Positions 42,821 through 50,874 of a stretch of 56,949 nt of DNA are shown here, in pieces (the first letter of the stretch is position 1; each line of letters begins with the position of its first letter). The notes under the pieces are model-generated. The model was given only the letters and a program-made list of their open reading frames with translations. It made no database searches and had not been told where the DNA came from. The stretch is from positions 1 to 56,949 of the forward strand of contig CAIUOG010000144.1 of the NCBI GenBank assembly GCA_903900705.1. Direction: 5' to 3'. The position numbers were made by a program, and so were the translations under genes. This DNA comes from an uncultured Acidobacteriia bacterium. Its GTDB lineage: Bacteria > Acidobacteriota > Terriglobia > Bryobacterales > Bryobacteraceae.

Positions 42821-44176
42821 ATGGCTGCCCCACGCCTGCTCATTGCCGATGACCAGCCGGACGTGCTGGAAGCGCTGCGCCTGCTGCTCAAGCCCGAAGG
42901 CTTTCTGACGGAGCAGGCCAACTCGCCGGCCGCCGCGCTCGATCTGCTCGAAACGCGCGACTTCGATGGCGCGATCATTGACCTCAACTATGCCCGCGAC
43001 ACCACTTCCGGCGCGGAAGGTCTGGACCTTCTGAGCGCTATCCTGGCGCGGGATTCCCTGCTGCCCGTCATCGTCATGACCGCGTGGGGCAGCGTGGATA
43101 TCGCCGTGGAAGCCATGCGCCGCGGCGCGCGCGACTTTATCCAGAAGCCCTGGGAGAACGCGCGCGTTCTGGCGACCGTGCGGACGCAGCTGGAACTCGG
43201 CCACGCCCTGCGCACTGCCCGCAAACTCGAAGCCGAAGACCGCGTGCTGCGCACGGTGGACCGCCCCGTTTTCATTGCCGAATCGCCCGCCATGAAGCAG
43301 GTATTACGAATCATCGGCGACGTGGGCCCTTCGGATGCGAATATTCTCATCACCGGTGAGCCCGGTACGGGCAAGGAAGTGGTGGCGCAGACCATTCACG
43401 CGGTCTCGCAGCGCAGCGGACGGCGTCTGGTGGCCGTGAATGCGGGAGGACTTTCGGAAGGCGTTTTTGAAAGCGAGTTGTTCGGGCATGTCCGCGGCGC
43501 GTTTACCGATGCGAAGACGGATCGCGTGGGTCGTTTCGAACTGGCCGATGGCGGCACGTTGTTTCTCGACGAAATAGCGAACATCAGCGGCGCGCAGCAG
43601 GCCCGTTTATTGCGCGTGCTGCAGACCGGAGAACTGGAGCGAGTCGGCTCGTCGCGCACCATCCAGGTGAATGTTCGCATTCTCTCCGCCACCAATGCGG
43701 ATCTTCCGACGGAGGTCGCCGCCAGCCGCTTCCGCGCCGACCTGCTGTACCGCCTTAACGCCATCGAGATCCACCTGCCGCCGCTGCGGGAGCGCCGGGA
43801 GGACATCGCTCCCCTGGCCAGCTTCTTCCTCCTGAACTATGCCGTGAAGTACCGCAAACAGGTTCGCGAATTCGATTCCGCGGCCATGCGCGCCATGCTG
43901 GAACACGACTGGCCCGGCAACGTCCGGGAACTGCAGCACGCCATCGAGCGGGCCGTCCTGCTCTCGCAGGGCGACCGCATTCAGGCAGCCGATTTCGGCC
44001 TGCGCGGGGGGCGCGCGCCGCAGCGGCTGGAAGAACTCAGTCTGGAACAGGTGGAAGCTCTGCTGATCCGCAAGGCGATGACGAAGTATGAAGGAAACGT
44101 CAGCAAGACGGCAGGCGCGCTCGGCTTGAGCCGGAGCGCGCTCTATCGCCGCCTCGACCGGTATGGAATAGCATAG
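42821..44176 (+). CDS. NtrC-family sigma-54-dependent response regulator
   Basis: The product has 451 residues. The receiver domain (about 1-125) has LLIADDQPDVLEAL, the phosphoacceptor Asp in AIIDLNYARD, and K in FIQKPW. The AAA+ domain (about 140-380) has Walker A GEPGTGKEV, the sigma-54-contact loop GAFTDA (G to D in the usual GAFTGA), and Walker B GGTLFLDEI. A Fis-type helix-turn-helix (SKTAGALGLSRSALYRRL) ends the protein. The start at ATG 42821 was chosen over an upstream ATG because it follows the ATPase stop by one base. It should activate the sigma-54 promoter of its own operon through the upstream palindrome. Confidence 0.93.
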   Translation: MAAPRLLIADDQPDVLEALRLLLKPEGFLTEQANSPAAALDLLETRDFDGAIIDLNYARDTTSGAEGLDLLSAILARDSLLPVIVMTAWGSVDIAVEAMRRGARDFIQKPWENARVLATVRTQLELGHALRTARKLEAEDRVLRTVDRPVFIAESPAMKQVLRIIGDVGPSDANILITGEPGTGKEVVAQTIHAVSQRSGRRLVAVNAGGLSEGVFESELFGHVRGAFTDAKTDRVGRFELADGGTLFLDEIANISGAQQARLLRVLQTGELERVGSSRTIQVNVRILSATNADLPTEVAASRFRADLLYRLNAIEIHLPPLRERREDIAPLASFFLLNYAVKYRKQVREFDSAAMRAMLEHDWPGNVRELQHAIERAVLLSQGDRIQAADFGLRGGRAPQRLEELSLEQVEALLIRKAMTKYEGNVSKTAGALGLSRSALYRRLDRYGIA

Positions 44177-44185
44177 TCGCAAGCG

Positions 44186-45520
44186 ATGGCCCAGGCTCCC
44201 CGGAAACGCTGGCTCACCTTCGAGCGACGGATCTTACTGCTCACTCTCGGCGCGGGCGCGCCCGCCATCCTCGCCACGGCCGTTCTGCTCTTCTTTGGCG
44301 ACTACGATCTTGGCACGCGCTGGTCCAGCCTCCTGGTCATCACGCTGGTCTGGTTCGGCTGCGCTCTGCTGGCCAGAGACCGCTTCGCCTATTCGATGCG
44401 CTCGCTCGCCAACCTGCTGGGCGCACTGCGGGAAGGGGACTTCTCCTTCCGCCTTCGCATGGATGATAAGGGCAGTCTGGGCGAAGTGTACGCACAGATC
44501 AATGAAATGGCGGAAACGCTCCACGTGCAGCGTCTGGGCGCCATGGAAGCCACCGCGCTGCTGCAGAAGGTCATCAGCGAAATCGACGTTTCCATCTTCG
44601 CGTTCGATTCGGGCGGCACCCTGCGACTCATCAATAAATCCGGCGAGCAGTTGATCCGGCGGCAGGCTGAACAGGCCATTGGGGATTCGGCGGAGAATCT
44701 GGGTCTGGCGTCTTATCTGAACGGGCCGGTGGCTACCGTGACGCGCGCGGCGTTTCGGGGCGGGGCGGGGCAGTGGAGTGTCCGGCGGGGCGCGTTCCGC
44801 GAGGGCGGACAGCCGCACCAGTTGCTGGTGCTTTCCGATATCACCCGGCCACTGCGCGAAGAGGAGCTACACGCCTGGCAACGCCTGGTCCGGGTGCTGG
44901 GCCATGAGATCAATAACTCTCTCACACCCGTGAAATCGCTCTCTTCGAGCCTGCTGACCCTGCTATCGCGCGACCCGCTGCCGGATGACTGGCGCGAAGA
45001 CGTCTACTCCGGTCTCAACATTATTTCAAACCGCTGCGACGCACTGAACCGCTTCACGGGCTCCTACGCCCGCCTCGCCCGTCTGCCTCAGCCCAAGCCG
45101 CAGCCTGTCTCTGTGGCCGAATGGATCGACCGTGTGGTGCCTCTGGAACGACGCCTGGCGATTGCGGTAAGCCGGGGGCCCGATCTGGTCATTCAGGCCG
45201 ATTCCGACCAACTGGACCAGTTGCTCATCAATCTCCTTCGCAATGCCGTCGATGCGTCCCTCGAACGTGGCGGCGTGGTTTCGCTTTCCTGGCGCGGTGA
45301 TGCGTCGGGCGGAGGGGTGGAAGTCTGGGTGGATGACGAGGGCCACGGCATCGCGAATCCCGCGAATCTTTTCGTGCCGTTTTTTACGACCAAGCCCGGT
45401 GGTTCGGGCATTGGCCTGTTCCTGAGCCGGCAGATTGCCGAAGCTCATGCGGGGACGTTGACGTTGCGAAACCGGGCGCCGGGGCCGGGTTGCCGTGCGA
45501 CGATTACGCTTCCGGGCTGA
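44186..45520 (+). CDS. Sensor histidine kinase
   Basis: The product has 444 residues. Two N-terminal helices (LLTLGAGAPAILATAVLLFF and WSSLLVITLVWFGCALL) enclose almost no periplasmic loop, so the sensed signal is probably in the membrane or cytoplasm. A HAMP-like linker (SMRSLANLLGALREGDFSFRL) and a PAS-like region follow. The kinase core has H-box LGHEINNSLTPVKSL, N-box NLLRNAVDAS, and G-boxes DDEGHGI and GGSGIGLFLS. It is the partner of the NtrC-type regulator nine bases upstream and closes the operon; the next gene is convergent and ends four bases after its stop. Confidence 0.92.
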   Translation: MAQAPRKRWLTFERRILLLTLGAGAPAILATAVLLFFGDYDLGTRWSSLLVITLVWFGCALLARDRFAYSMRSLANLLGALREGDFSFRLRMDDKGSLGEVYAQINEMAETLHVQRLGAMEATALLQKVISEIDVSIFAFDSGGTLRLINKSGEQLIRRQAEQAIGDSAENLGLASYLNGPVATVTRAAFRGGAGQWSVRRGAFREGGQPHQLLVLSDITRPLREEELHAWQRLVRVLGHEINNSLTPVKSLSSSLLTLLSRDPLPDDWREDVYSGLNIISNRCDALNRFTGSYARLARLPQPKPQPVSVAEWIDRVVPLERRLAIAVSRGPDLVIQADSDQLDQLLINLLRNAVDASLERGGVVSLSWRGDASGGGVEVWVDDEGHGIANPANLFVPFFTTKPGGSGIGLFLSRQIAEAHAGTLTLRNRAPGPGCRATITLPG

Positions 45521-45523
45521 AGT

Positions 45524-45979
45524 TTACACGCCAAACTGGCGCAAATGATGGTCCAGATGCTTGTACGTCAGAATCGCCCATTCGCCGGGCGTCATTTTCC
45601 CGAAGAAGCCGTGCGGTTGCCTGGTGCAGCCCGCCGCGCCGCCGGTCGCAAAGCGGTCGATCAGGCCGGTAAGCCGTTCGCGTTCTCGGAAAAGGTCCGG
45701 CTCTTCAGTCACCAGCAGACTCTTCGCGGTTGGCGTGTTCTTCCGCAGCGGGTCATCGTTCCGCATCACCAGAGGCTTTACCAGCCTGCCCATCAGGCGT
45801 ACCGGCAGGGGCATTTGCTCCGGCGTCACGTCTCCCACCGCCCATTGCATCGCCAACGAGCAGTGCGCCAGCATCTGCGTCACTGTCATGCGGCCCCACT
45901 GTCTTTCGCTTTGCGGACCCAACCGGTCCAGTCGGGCCCTCAATTCGGTGGCCGCCGTCACATCGAACAGGTTCTTCAT
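45524..45979 (-). CDS. DUF1569 (DinB-like) protein
   Basis: From ATG 45979 the protein has 151 residues; the longer frame before it contains no domain sequence. KNLFDVTAATELRARLDRL, RMTVTQMLAHCSLAMQWAVGD and MTPGEWAILTYKHLDHHLRQFGV fit DUF1569, a DinB-like four-helix family with conserved histidines that may bind metal (HCS, HLDHH). The role is unknown. It converges with the histidine kinase gene and shares a 61-base gap with the VOC gene, in which a candidate promoter lies. Confidence 0.8.
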   Translation of the reverse strand: MKNLFDVTAATELRARLDRLGPQSERQWGRMTVTQMLAHCSLAMQWAVGDVTPEQMPLPVRLMGRLVKPLVMRNDDPLRKNTPTAKSLLVTEEPDLFRERERLTGLIDRFATGGAAGCTRQPHGFFGKMTPGEWAILTYKHLDHHLRQFGV

Positions 45980-46004
45980 GTACTTTCCCCCGGCACGATC
46001 CTTG

Positions 46005-46032
46005 TATACTCTCAATACTGACAGAGAGGAGG
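46005..46032 (+). promoter_or_regulatory. -10 box and Shine-Dalgarno site of the VOC gene
   Basis: TATACT at 46005-46010 is a good -10 box, and AGAGGAGGG at 46024-46032 is a strong Shine-Dalgarno sequence eight bases before ATG 46041. No convincing -35 box lies 16-18 bases upstream, so the promoter call is tentative while the ribosome site is clear. Confidence 0.4.
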
Positions 46033-46040
46033 GCTTTCTG

Positions 46041-46397
46041 ATGGCGAAGGTAACAGGTATCGGAGGTGCGTTTCTGCGGGCGAATGACCCGAAGGCGCTC
46101 TATGCGTGGTACGAAAAGCATTTGGGGATCGCCGCTGCGCATGGCTGCTTTTCTTTTGAGGCGGAAACGCTGCGGGCATCCTTCAATGTTGCCTTCTTTT
46201 CCAAAACCTCCGGCTATTTTCCGACCTCGCAGCCAGCCATGCTGAATTTCCAGGTGGATGACCTGGACGCGCTGCTCGATAGTCTTGTCGCCGCTGGCGT
46301 CGAGGTGGATCCGAAGCGCGAATCGCATGATTATGGTCGCTTTGGCTGGTTCAATGATCCGGAAGGCAACCGTGTCGAGCTCTGGCAGCCTGCCTAG
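46041..46397 (+). CDS. VOC (glyoxalase/bleomycin-resistance) family protein
   Basis: The product has 118 residues and is a single vicinal-oxygen-chelate domain: GIGGAFLRANDPKALYAWYEKHLGI opens the first beta-alpha-beta-beta-beta unit, and NFQVDDLDALLDSLVAAGVEVDP and YGRFGWFNDPEGNRVELWQPA close the second. The terminal Glu in ELWQP is a usual metal ligand. Substrates of small VOC proteins range from methylglyoxal to drugs, and none is indicated. A strong Shine-Dalgarno site fixes the start. The following gene may start within its last bases. Confidence 0.88.
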   Translation: MAKVTGIGGAFLRANDPKALYAWYEKHLGIAAAHGCFSFEAETLRASFNVAFFSKTSGYFPTSQPAMLNFQVDDLDALLDSLVAAGVEVDPKRESHDYGRFGWFNDPEGNRVELWQPA

Positions 46398-47340
46398 CTT
46401 GTCGTCCGTAACTCACCCCACCATTCTGGTTTCCAGTTGGACCGGCGGCGTCTTCGCCACCACCGGCAGTCACCCCGTTCAGGAACTGGCCGGTCAGCCT
46501 GTCCGTGCCCTCGGCCGTGCGGGGGATGGCGGTGTGCTCGCCATCGTTGACGGTCACTCGCTGTGCCGGCGTGCGCCCGGCGGCAAATGGAGCACCGTCG
46601 CGGTCAGCGATCATGAACTCTCCTGCTGGATGGATGTTCGGGGCCAGATCTACGCCGGTACGGAGGATGCCAGCCTTTTGCTTCTGAACCCCGCCGGTGA
46701 ATTCATCCACATGGATGCTTTCCGGCAGACCCAGGGACGCGAAACATGGTATGCCGGTTCGGCGATCGTCAATGGTGTGCGCATGGGCCCGCCGCTCGGT
46801 ATCCGCTCGCTTGCGGCCAGTGCGGATGGACGTGTCCTGTTCGCCAATGTGCACGTCGGCGGCATCCCGCGTTCCACCAATGGCGGGCGCAGTTGGCAAC
46901 CCACGATCGCGATCCACACGGACGTGCACGAAGTTCGCGCGCATCCGGAAGACCCTGATATGGTTGTCGCCGCTTGCGCCGCGGGACTCTGCATCAGCGA
47001 TGACGCGGGCGCCACCTGGGTGGTGGAACAGGACGGCCTGCACGCTCCCTATTGCTCAGCCGTGGCTTTCACCGGCGACCATATCCTGGTTTCCGCCGCA
47101 ACGGATCACTTCGCCGCGTCCGGGCGAGTCTATCGCCGCCCCCTCAACGGTCCTGGAACGATCACGCCGATCACCGAGTGGACCGGCGGCATCGTCGACA
47201 CGCATTGCCTCGCCACTGATGGCCCGCACGTTGCGATTGTGGACGCGGGCGGAACCCTCCATCAATCCGCTGACAGCGGACTCACATGGACAAAGAACCC
47301 ACACCTGCTGCCGCCCCCGGGTTCGGTGCTGATCTGCTGA
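46372..47340 (+). CDS. BNR/WD-like beta-propeller protein
   Basis: From GTG 46372, which follows GGAAGG by five bases but overlaps the VOC gene, the protein has 322 residues; TTG 46399 is an alternative. Blade-like segments repeat: ILVSSWTGGVFATTGSHPVQEL, IRSLAASADGRVLFANVHVGGIPRSTNGGRSWQ, VVAACAAGLCISDDAGATWVVEQ and LHQSADSGLTWTKNP. The SxDxGxTW Asp-box pattern is typical of BNR/sialidase-type propellers. It lacks a signal peptide and so is probably cytoplasmic. No catalytic residues were identified, so it may be a binding scaffold. Confidence 0.75.
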   Translation: MSSSGSLPSLSSVTHPTILVSSWTGGVFATTGSHPVQELAGQPVRALGRAGDGGVLAIVDGHSLCRRAPGGKWSTVAVSDHELSCWMDVRGQIYAGTEDASLLLLNPAGEFIHMDAFRQTQGRETWYAGSAIVNGVRMGPPLGIRSLAASADGRVLFANVHVGGIPRSTNGGRSWQPTIAIHTDVHEVRAHPEDPDMVVAACAAGLCISDDAGATWVVEQDGLHAPYCSAVAFTGDHILVSAATDHFAASGRVYRRPLNGPGTITPITEWTGGIVDTHCLATDGPHVAIVDAGGTLHQSADSGLTWTKNPHLLPPPGSVLIC

Positions 47341-47346
47341 CTTCGC

Positions 47347-47703
47347 TCAGCCCGCCGCCTGCTTCACAAGCGCGGCAATCCGCGCCTCGCACTCCGGCGT
47401 CAGTTCCCGCAGCGCAAAGGCCACTGGCCACAGAGTTCCGTCATCCAGCTTCGCTTTGTCGGTGAAGCCAATCGTCGAATACCGTGTCCGGAACTTCTGC
47501 CCGCTCTGAAAAAAACAGATTACATTGCCATCCCGCGCGTATGCCGGCATCCCGTACCAGGTTTTTGCCGTAAGGCCTGGCGCGGCGGCTTTCACGATTC
47601 CGTGGATCCGTTCCGCCGTGCCGCGATCCGGCTCCGCCATCTCGGCGATTTTCGCGAGCGCTTCGCGTTCTCCGTCCGCAACCGCGTCTGGTTTCTGTTT
47701 CAT
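47347..47703 (-). CDS. DUF1801 domain protein
   Basis: The product has 118 residues. RIHGIVKAAAPGLTAKTWYGMPAYARDGNVICFFQ and KFRTRYSTIGFTDKAKLDDGTLWPVAFALREL are the signature of DUF1801, a family of small soluble proteins (YdhG-like in many bacteria), here predicted cytoplasmic and of unknown reaction. It converges with the propeller gene, with six bases between the stops, and is two bases from the CAP gene start of the same strand. The two may be co-transcribed with the heparinase-like gene upstream. Confidence 0.82.
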   Translation of the reverse strand: MKQKPDAVADGEREALAKIAEMAEPDRGTAERIHGIVKAAAPGLTAKTWYGMPAYARDGNVICFFQSGQKFRTRYSTIGFTDKAKLDDGTLWPVAFALRELTPECEARIAALVKQAAG

Positions 47704-47705
47704 AG

Positions 47706-48191
47706 TTATTTGCCTGTGCGCGGCCGCAGAAAGATCTGCGTCACGAAGTACATCTCATCCGGACCCTGCACCACGCCCACGCCGGTGCGCGTGTAATCCG
47801 GATTCAGCATATTTTCCTTGTGGCCCGGGCTGTACCACCAGAACACAATGGCCAGATGGACGGGGTCTTCAAACCCGCGTTCGGAAAACAGATTCTCCCC
47901 GCACCGGTCCCAGGTGATGCCGGCCGCATTGACGCGCTGGGACACGTTGCCGCGCTCGGGATCGTCATGCCCCGGAAACCGCAGTTTTTCCTTACGCGCG
48001 CTTTGCTGTTCCGCGCAGCGACCCAATGGGTCCCACCATTCGAGCGCTCCCACCCCGGAGGCCACCCGCAGTTCATTCGCCCGCTGGAAGATGCGGCGGG
48101 CGTACTCCGCCATCTCGGCGGTCCGGTCCCCTGCCGCACTACCCCCGTTGGCCAAAGCTATGCCGGATTGCAGCAGCAGGCGTCGCGTCAT
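47706..48191 (-). CDS. CAP/SCP domain secreted protein
   Basis: The product has 161 residues. The N terminus MTRRLLLQSGIALANGGSAAG has twin arginines and resembles a short Tat or Sec signal. The CAP fold is visible in ARRIFQRANELRVASGVGALEWWDPL, GENLF and FWWYSPGHKENMLNPDYTRTGVGVV, where H and E line the cavity. Bacterial CAP proteins are secreted and linked to lipid binding or envelope interactions, with no agreed reaction. Its ATG overlaps the stop of the heparinase-like gene by four bases. Confidence 0.85.
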   Translation of the reverse strand: MTRRLLLQSGIALANGGSAAGDRTAEMAEYARRIFQRANELRVASGVGALEWWDPLGRCAEQQSARKEKLRFPGHDDPERGNVSQRVNAAGITWDRCGENLFSERGFEDPVHLAIVFWWYSPGHKENMLNPDYTRTGVGVVQGPDEMYFVTQIFLRPRTGK

Positions 48192-50014
48192 GCCGTCGGG
48201 AACTGCGCCGAAATCTTCGGCCGGGTCTGGCCGTCGCGCCAGGGCGTCAGCACAATGTTGAGGTCGAGTTCGGTCACCTTTTCGAGTAACCGTACGATCA
48301 GCTTCTGGTAGCGCGGGCCGGGCGCGGGCGGACCCCCGGTGCGTCCCGGCGCCACGTCAAAAACGGCATGCCGCGGCGACCGGATCTCCGCCGTCAGATT
48401 CCAGCCATTCTTATGCAGCGTGGCCATGGGGCCGTTGACGGAAATCTCGGCGTCCGTCATCATCCCCCAAATCACTTCCACTGGCTGATCGCTCCGCAGC
48501 GAATCCTGAATCAGCACGGCCTGCCGCTGCGCCATGCCGACGCGCCGGTACCACTGCCGCACCTTCCCGCTTGCCTTCGAAAGGTCCAGCTGGACCCAAC
48601 TCAGGTCCCCCGACGTCTCCTGACGCGTGATGCGGCCCTCGGCCTTTGGATCCTGATTCTCTCCGTCGATCAGCAGGGTATTGTGCGATTCCGTGCGCAC
48701 CCGGTATGACCCGTTGCGCGGCGCGCCGGGCGGCGCAAGATCATCCGCGCCCAGGTCGGACGCCCACCGCGCATTGCCTGCGTCCAAAACGAATGTTCCC
48801 AGATCCAGATGTGCCCGGTTGGCCTTGTTGTCGCCAGCCTTTACGGCGAGGAACAACGCATTCGGGTCGTCCCACGCGCTGCGGAAAGTCGCCACGCCCA
48901 CCCCGTGAAACGCAATGTCCAGCGGCCAGTTCGGCCCCTGTGGGGCTTTCCCGTCCCGGTCAAAGAGCGCGAGATCGAAAGCATCGGGATGCATGCTCTT
49001 TTCGAGCATCTTCTGCTCGTGTCCGGCGCAGGTGGGTGAATTGAAGCGCTTCGCCAGCCAGAACATCTCCGGCGCCATGCCGGCATCTTCCGTGCTGTCT
49101 CCAAAGTTGAAGACCTTGCCGGTCGGTCCCACCGTGTAGACGCGGTAGCGCCCTGTTTTGTCCAGGCCGTGCAACGCCCCCAGCCCGAAATCCGTGCTCA
49201 GCGCGGTATCGAGGCCCGCAAAGAAGAACGCGCCGTATCGCACCGCCAGCTGCCCGAACTGCGGACCTTCCGGCCAGCCGCCATCCGACCCCCAGGTCGT
49301 CAGCGCATGCGGGATGGAATCGATCACGCCCTTCAGAATCCCATTTGACTTCCCGGGTGCGTCCTCGGCCACCGCCAGAGCCCCCAGCGCCATGGCGCAG
49401 TTACTAATTACGTTCCAGTTGAACTTCTCCCGCGTCCACCAAAGCTGTTTCTGGAATAGCGGCAGTGCCTGGTCGAGGGCTTTGGTCACCAGAGCCTCGC
49501 GGACCCAGCCACGCTCTTCCACGGAAAGCGCCGTGTAGAGCCAGTCGTAGCCGATGGCGAAGGCGAAAGCCATCTCGGCGGTCTCCACGAACCGGTTGGG
49601 ATTCCAGTCTCTGAAATTCGCCGCCGCGTTCAGTTCCATAATGGCCCGACGCAGCCATGGATCTTTTTTCGTCAACCGGTACATCAGTGCCAGCGTCGTA
49701 ATCCGGTCGATGGCGCGGCGCGTTTGCAGTTGCAGTCGGTTGCCGGCGAACTTGTACTCCACGGGCGGGATGGAGAGCAGCCGGTCGCATTCTTTTTCGA
49801 GGTCGGAAAACACGCGCCTCGCGAGTGGATTCTCACGCACCAAAAGACGGATGCGATCAAGCTCCGGATCCAGCAGAATCAGGCGGGGGTGTTCGGGGCG
49901 CAAAGTGCGCAGCAGGTCGTCGCCGCCATTGGTTTGAGACCACGCAGCCAGACACGCAAACGGACCGGACAACATCTGACGAATCAGAGCCCGGCGTGTA
50001 ACCACTCCCCTCAC
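48188..50014 (-). CDS. Heparinase II/III-family polysaccharide lyase-like protein
   Basis: The product has 608 residues. The N terminus TRRALIRQMLSGPFACLAAW resembles a twin-arginine signal. An alpha-toroid domain (about 30-330) has RITTLALMYRLTKKDPWLRRAIMELNAA and FAIGYDWLYTALSVEER; a beta-sandwich follows (about 360-600) with GVGVATFRSAWDDPNALFLAVKAGDNKANRAHLDLGTFVLDAGN and the SYRVRTESHNTLLIDG motif, which are shared by heparinase II/III-like lyases. It probably cleaves uronic-acid glycans outside the cytoplasm. Catalytic Tyr/His pairs cannot be assigned safely. The next gene downstream codes for a CAP protein. Confidence 0.87.
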   Translation of the reverse strand: MRGVVTRRALIRQMLSGPFACLAAWSQTNGGDDLLRTLRPEHPRLILLDPELDRIRLLVRENPLARRVFSDLEKECDRLLSIPPVEYKFAGNRLQLQTRRAIDRITTLALMYRLTKKDPWLRRAIMELNAAANFRDWNPNRFVETAEMAFAFAIGYDWLYTALSVEERGWVREALVTKALDQALPLFQKQLWWTREKFNWNVISNCAMALGALAVAEDAPGKSNGILKGVIDSIPHALTTWGSDGGWPEGPQFGQLAVRYGAFFFAGLDTALSTDFGLGALHGLDKTGRYRVYTVGPTGKVFNFGDSTEDAGMAPEMFWLAKRFNSPTCAGHEQKMLEKSMHPDAFDLALFDRDGKAPQGPNWPLDIAFHGVGVATFRSAWDDPNALFLAVKAGDNKANRAHLDLGTFVLDAGNARWASDLGADDLAPPGAPRNGSYRVRTESHNTLLIDGENQDPKAEGRITRQETSGDLSWVQLDLSKASGKVRQWYRRVGMAQRQAVLIQDSLRSDQPVEVIWGMMTDAEISVNGPMATLHKNGWNLTAEIRSPRHAVFDVAPGRTGGPPAPGPRYQKLIVRLLEKVTELDLNIVLTPWRDGQTRPKISAQFPTA

Positions 50015-50085
50015 CTCCCCTCAGTTTTACATAACATTCATGGTTTTCAGCAGGCTCAAACCGGCCCGCGTGTCAGAATACCTTC

Positions 50086-50874
50086 TTGATTGAACAACTG
50101 CGATATACCCCGCGCCGTCCCGCCCGCGCCGTGATGTTCGATTTCGATGGCACCGTCGCGCTGGTCCGCGCCGGCTGGATGCCCGCCATGCTCGACATGA
50201 TGATGGAAACTCTCATGCCGCTCGGCCCCGACCCCGCCGCCCTCCGCGCCGAAGCCGAGGACTACGTGGCCCGCCTCACCGGCAAAGATACGCTCTTCCA
50301 GATGCTGGCCTTCGTCGATCATGTGCGCGCCCTGGGCGGCAGCCCCGCCCCCGCCGAAGAGTATCGGGACGAGATTTTCCGGCGTATCGCGGGCCGCGTC
50401 GCGGACCGTCTCAATGCCGTGGCGGACGGCAGCAAGCCGCCCGAAAGCATCCTCGTCCCCGGTGTGCGGCCCTTTCTCGAAGCGCTGCGCGCGTCCGGCG
50501 TCGCCGTTTATCTTGCCAGCGGAACCGCGCACGAACACATCCTGTACGAATCCGGCCTGCTGCGCATCAGTCAGTATTTTGACGGTATTTATGGCTCCGC
50601 CCCCACCAGTCTCACCAAGGCTGAACTTCTCGATAAACTCCTCTCCGAAGGTATCGCGGGGGAAGAGATTGTGGCTTTCGGAGACGGACGTGTGGAAATT
50701 GAAGTGACGAAGGCCGTGGGCGGCACGGCGGTGGGGATTGCCACGGATGAAGAGACCTGCCTCACCGTCGACGCGAAGAAGCGCGGCTGGCTCATCCACG
50801 CGGGCGCGGATTACATTGCGCCGAATTTTCTGCGGACTGCCGAACTTCTGGAGGTCGTGGCGGGAATCCGATGA
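50086..50874 (+). CDS. HAD-superfamily hydrolase
   Basis: The frame begins at TTG 50086 and gives 262 residues; no ATG or GTG lies nearer to the fold start except GTG-ATG before FDFDGT. RAVMFDFDGTVALVRAGW holds the nucleophilic DxD, a helical cap follows, then GVRPFLEALRASGVAVYLASGT (motif II), a Lys in TKAELLDKLL (motif III), and IVAFGDGRVEIEVTKA (motif IV, here GDGRxE). Such enzymes remove phosphate from sugars. It overlaps the ROK kinase gene by four bases, so the two probably act on the same sugar-phosphate pathway. Start codon TTG is uncertain. Confidence 0.85.
   Translation: MIEQLRYTPRRPARAVMFDFDGTVALVRAGWMPAMLDMMMETLMPLGPDPAALRAEAEDYVARLTGKDTLFQMLAFVDHVRALGGSPAPAEEYRDEIFRRIAGRVADRLNAVADGSKPPESILVPGVRPFLEALRASGVAVYLASGTAHEHILYESGLLRISQYFDGIYGSAPTSLTKAELLDKLLSEGIAGEEIVAFGDGRVEIEVTKAVGGTAVGIATDEETCLTVDAKKRGWLIHAGADYIAPNFLRTAELLEVVAGIR

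Noticed and set aside
45520-45545. AGTTT/AAACT hairpin between the histidine kinase and DUF1569 genes as a terminator
   Set aside because: The stem has only five pairs and no T-run on either strand.
46258-46371. Upstream extension of the propeller gene to ATG 46258
   Set aside because: The extra 38 codons lie entirely within the VOC gene in another frame and have no propeller-like sequence.
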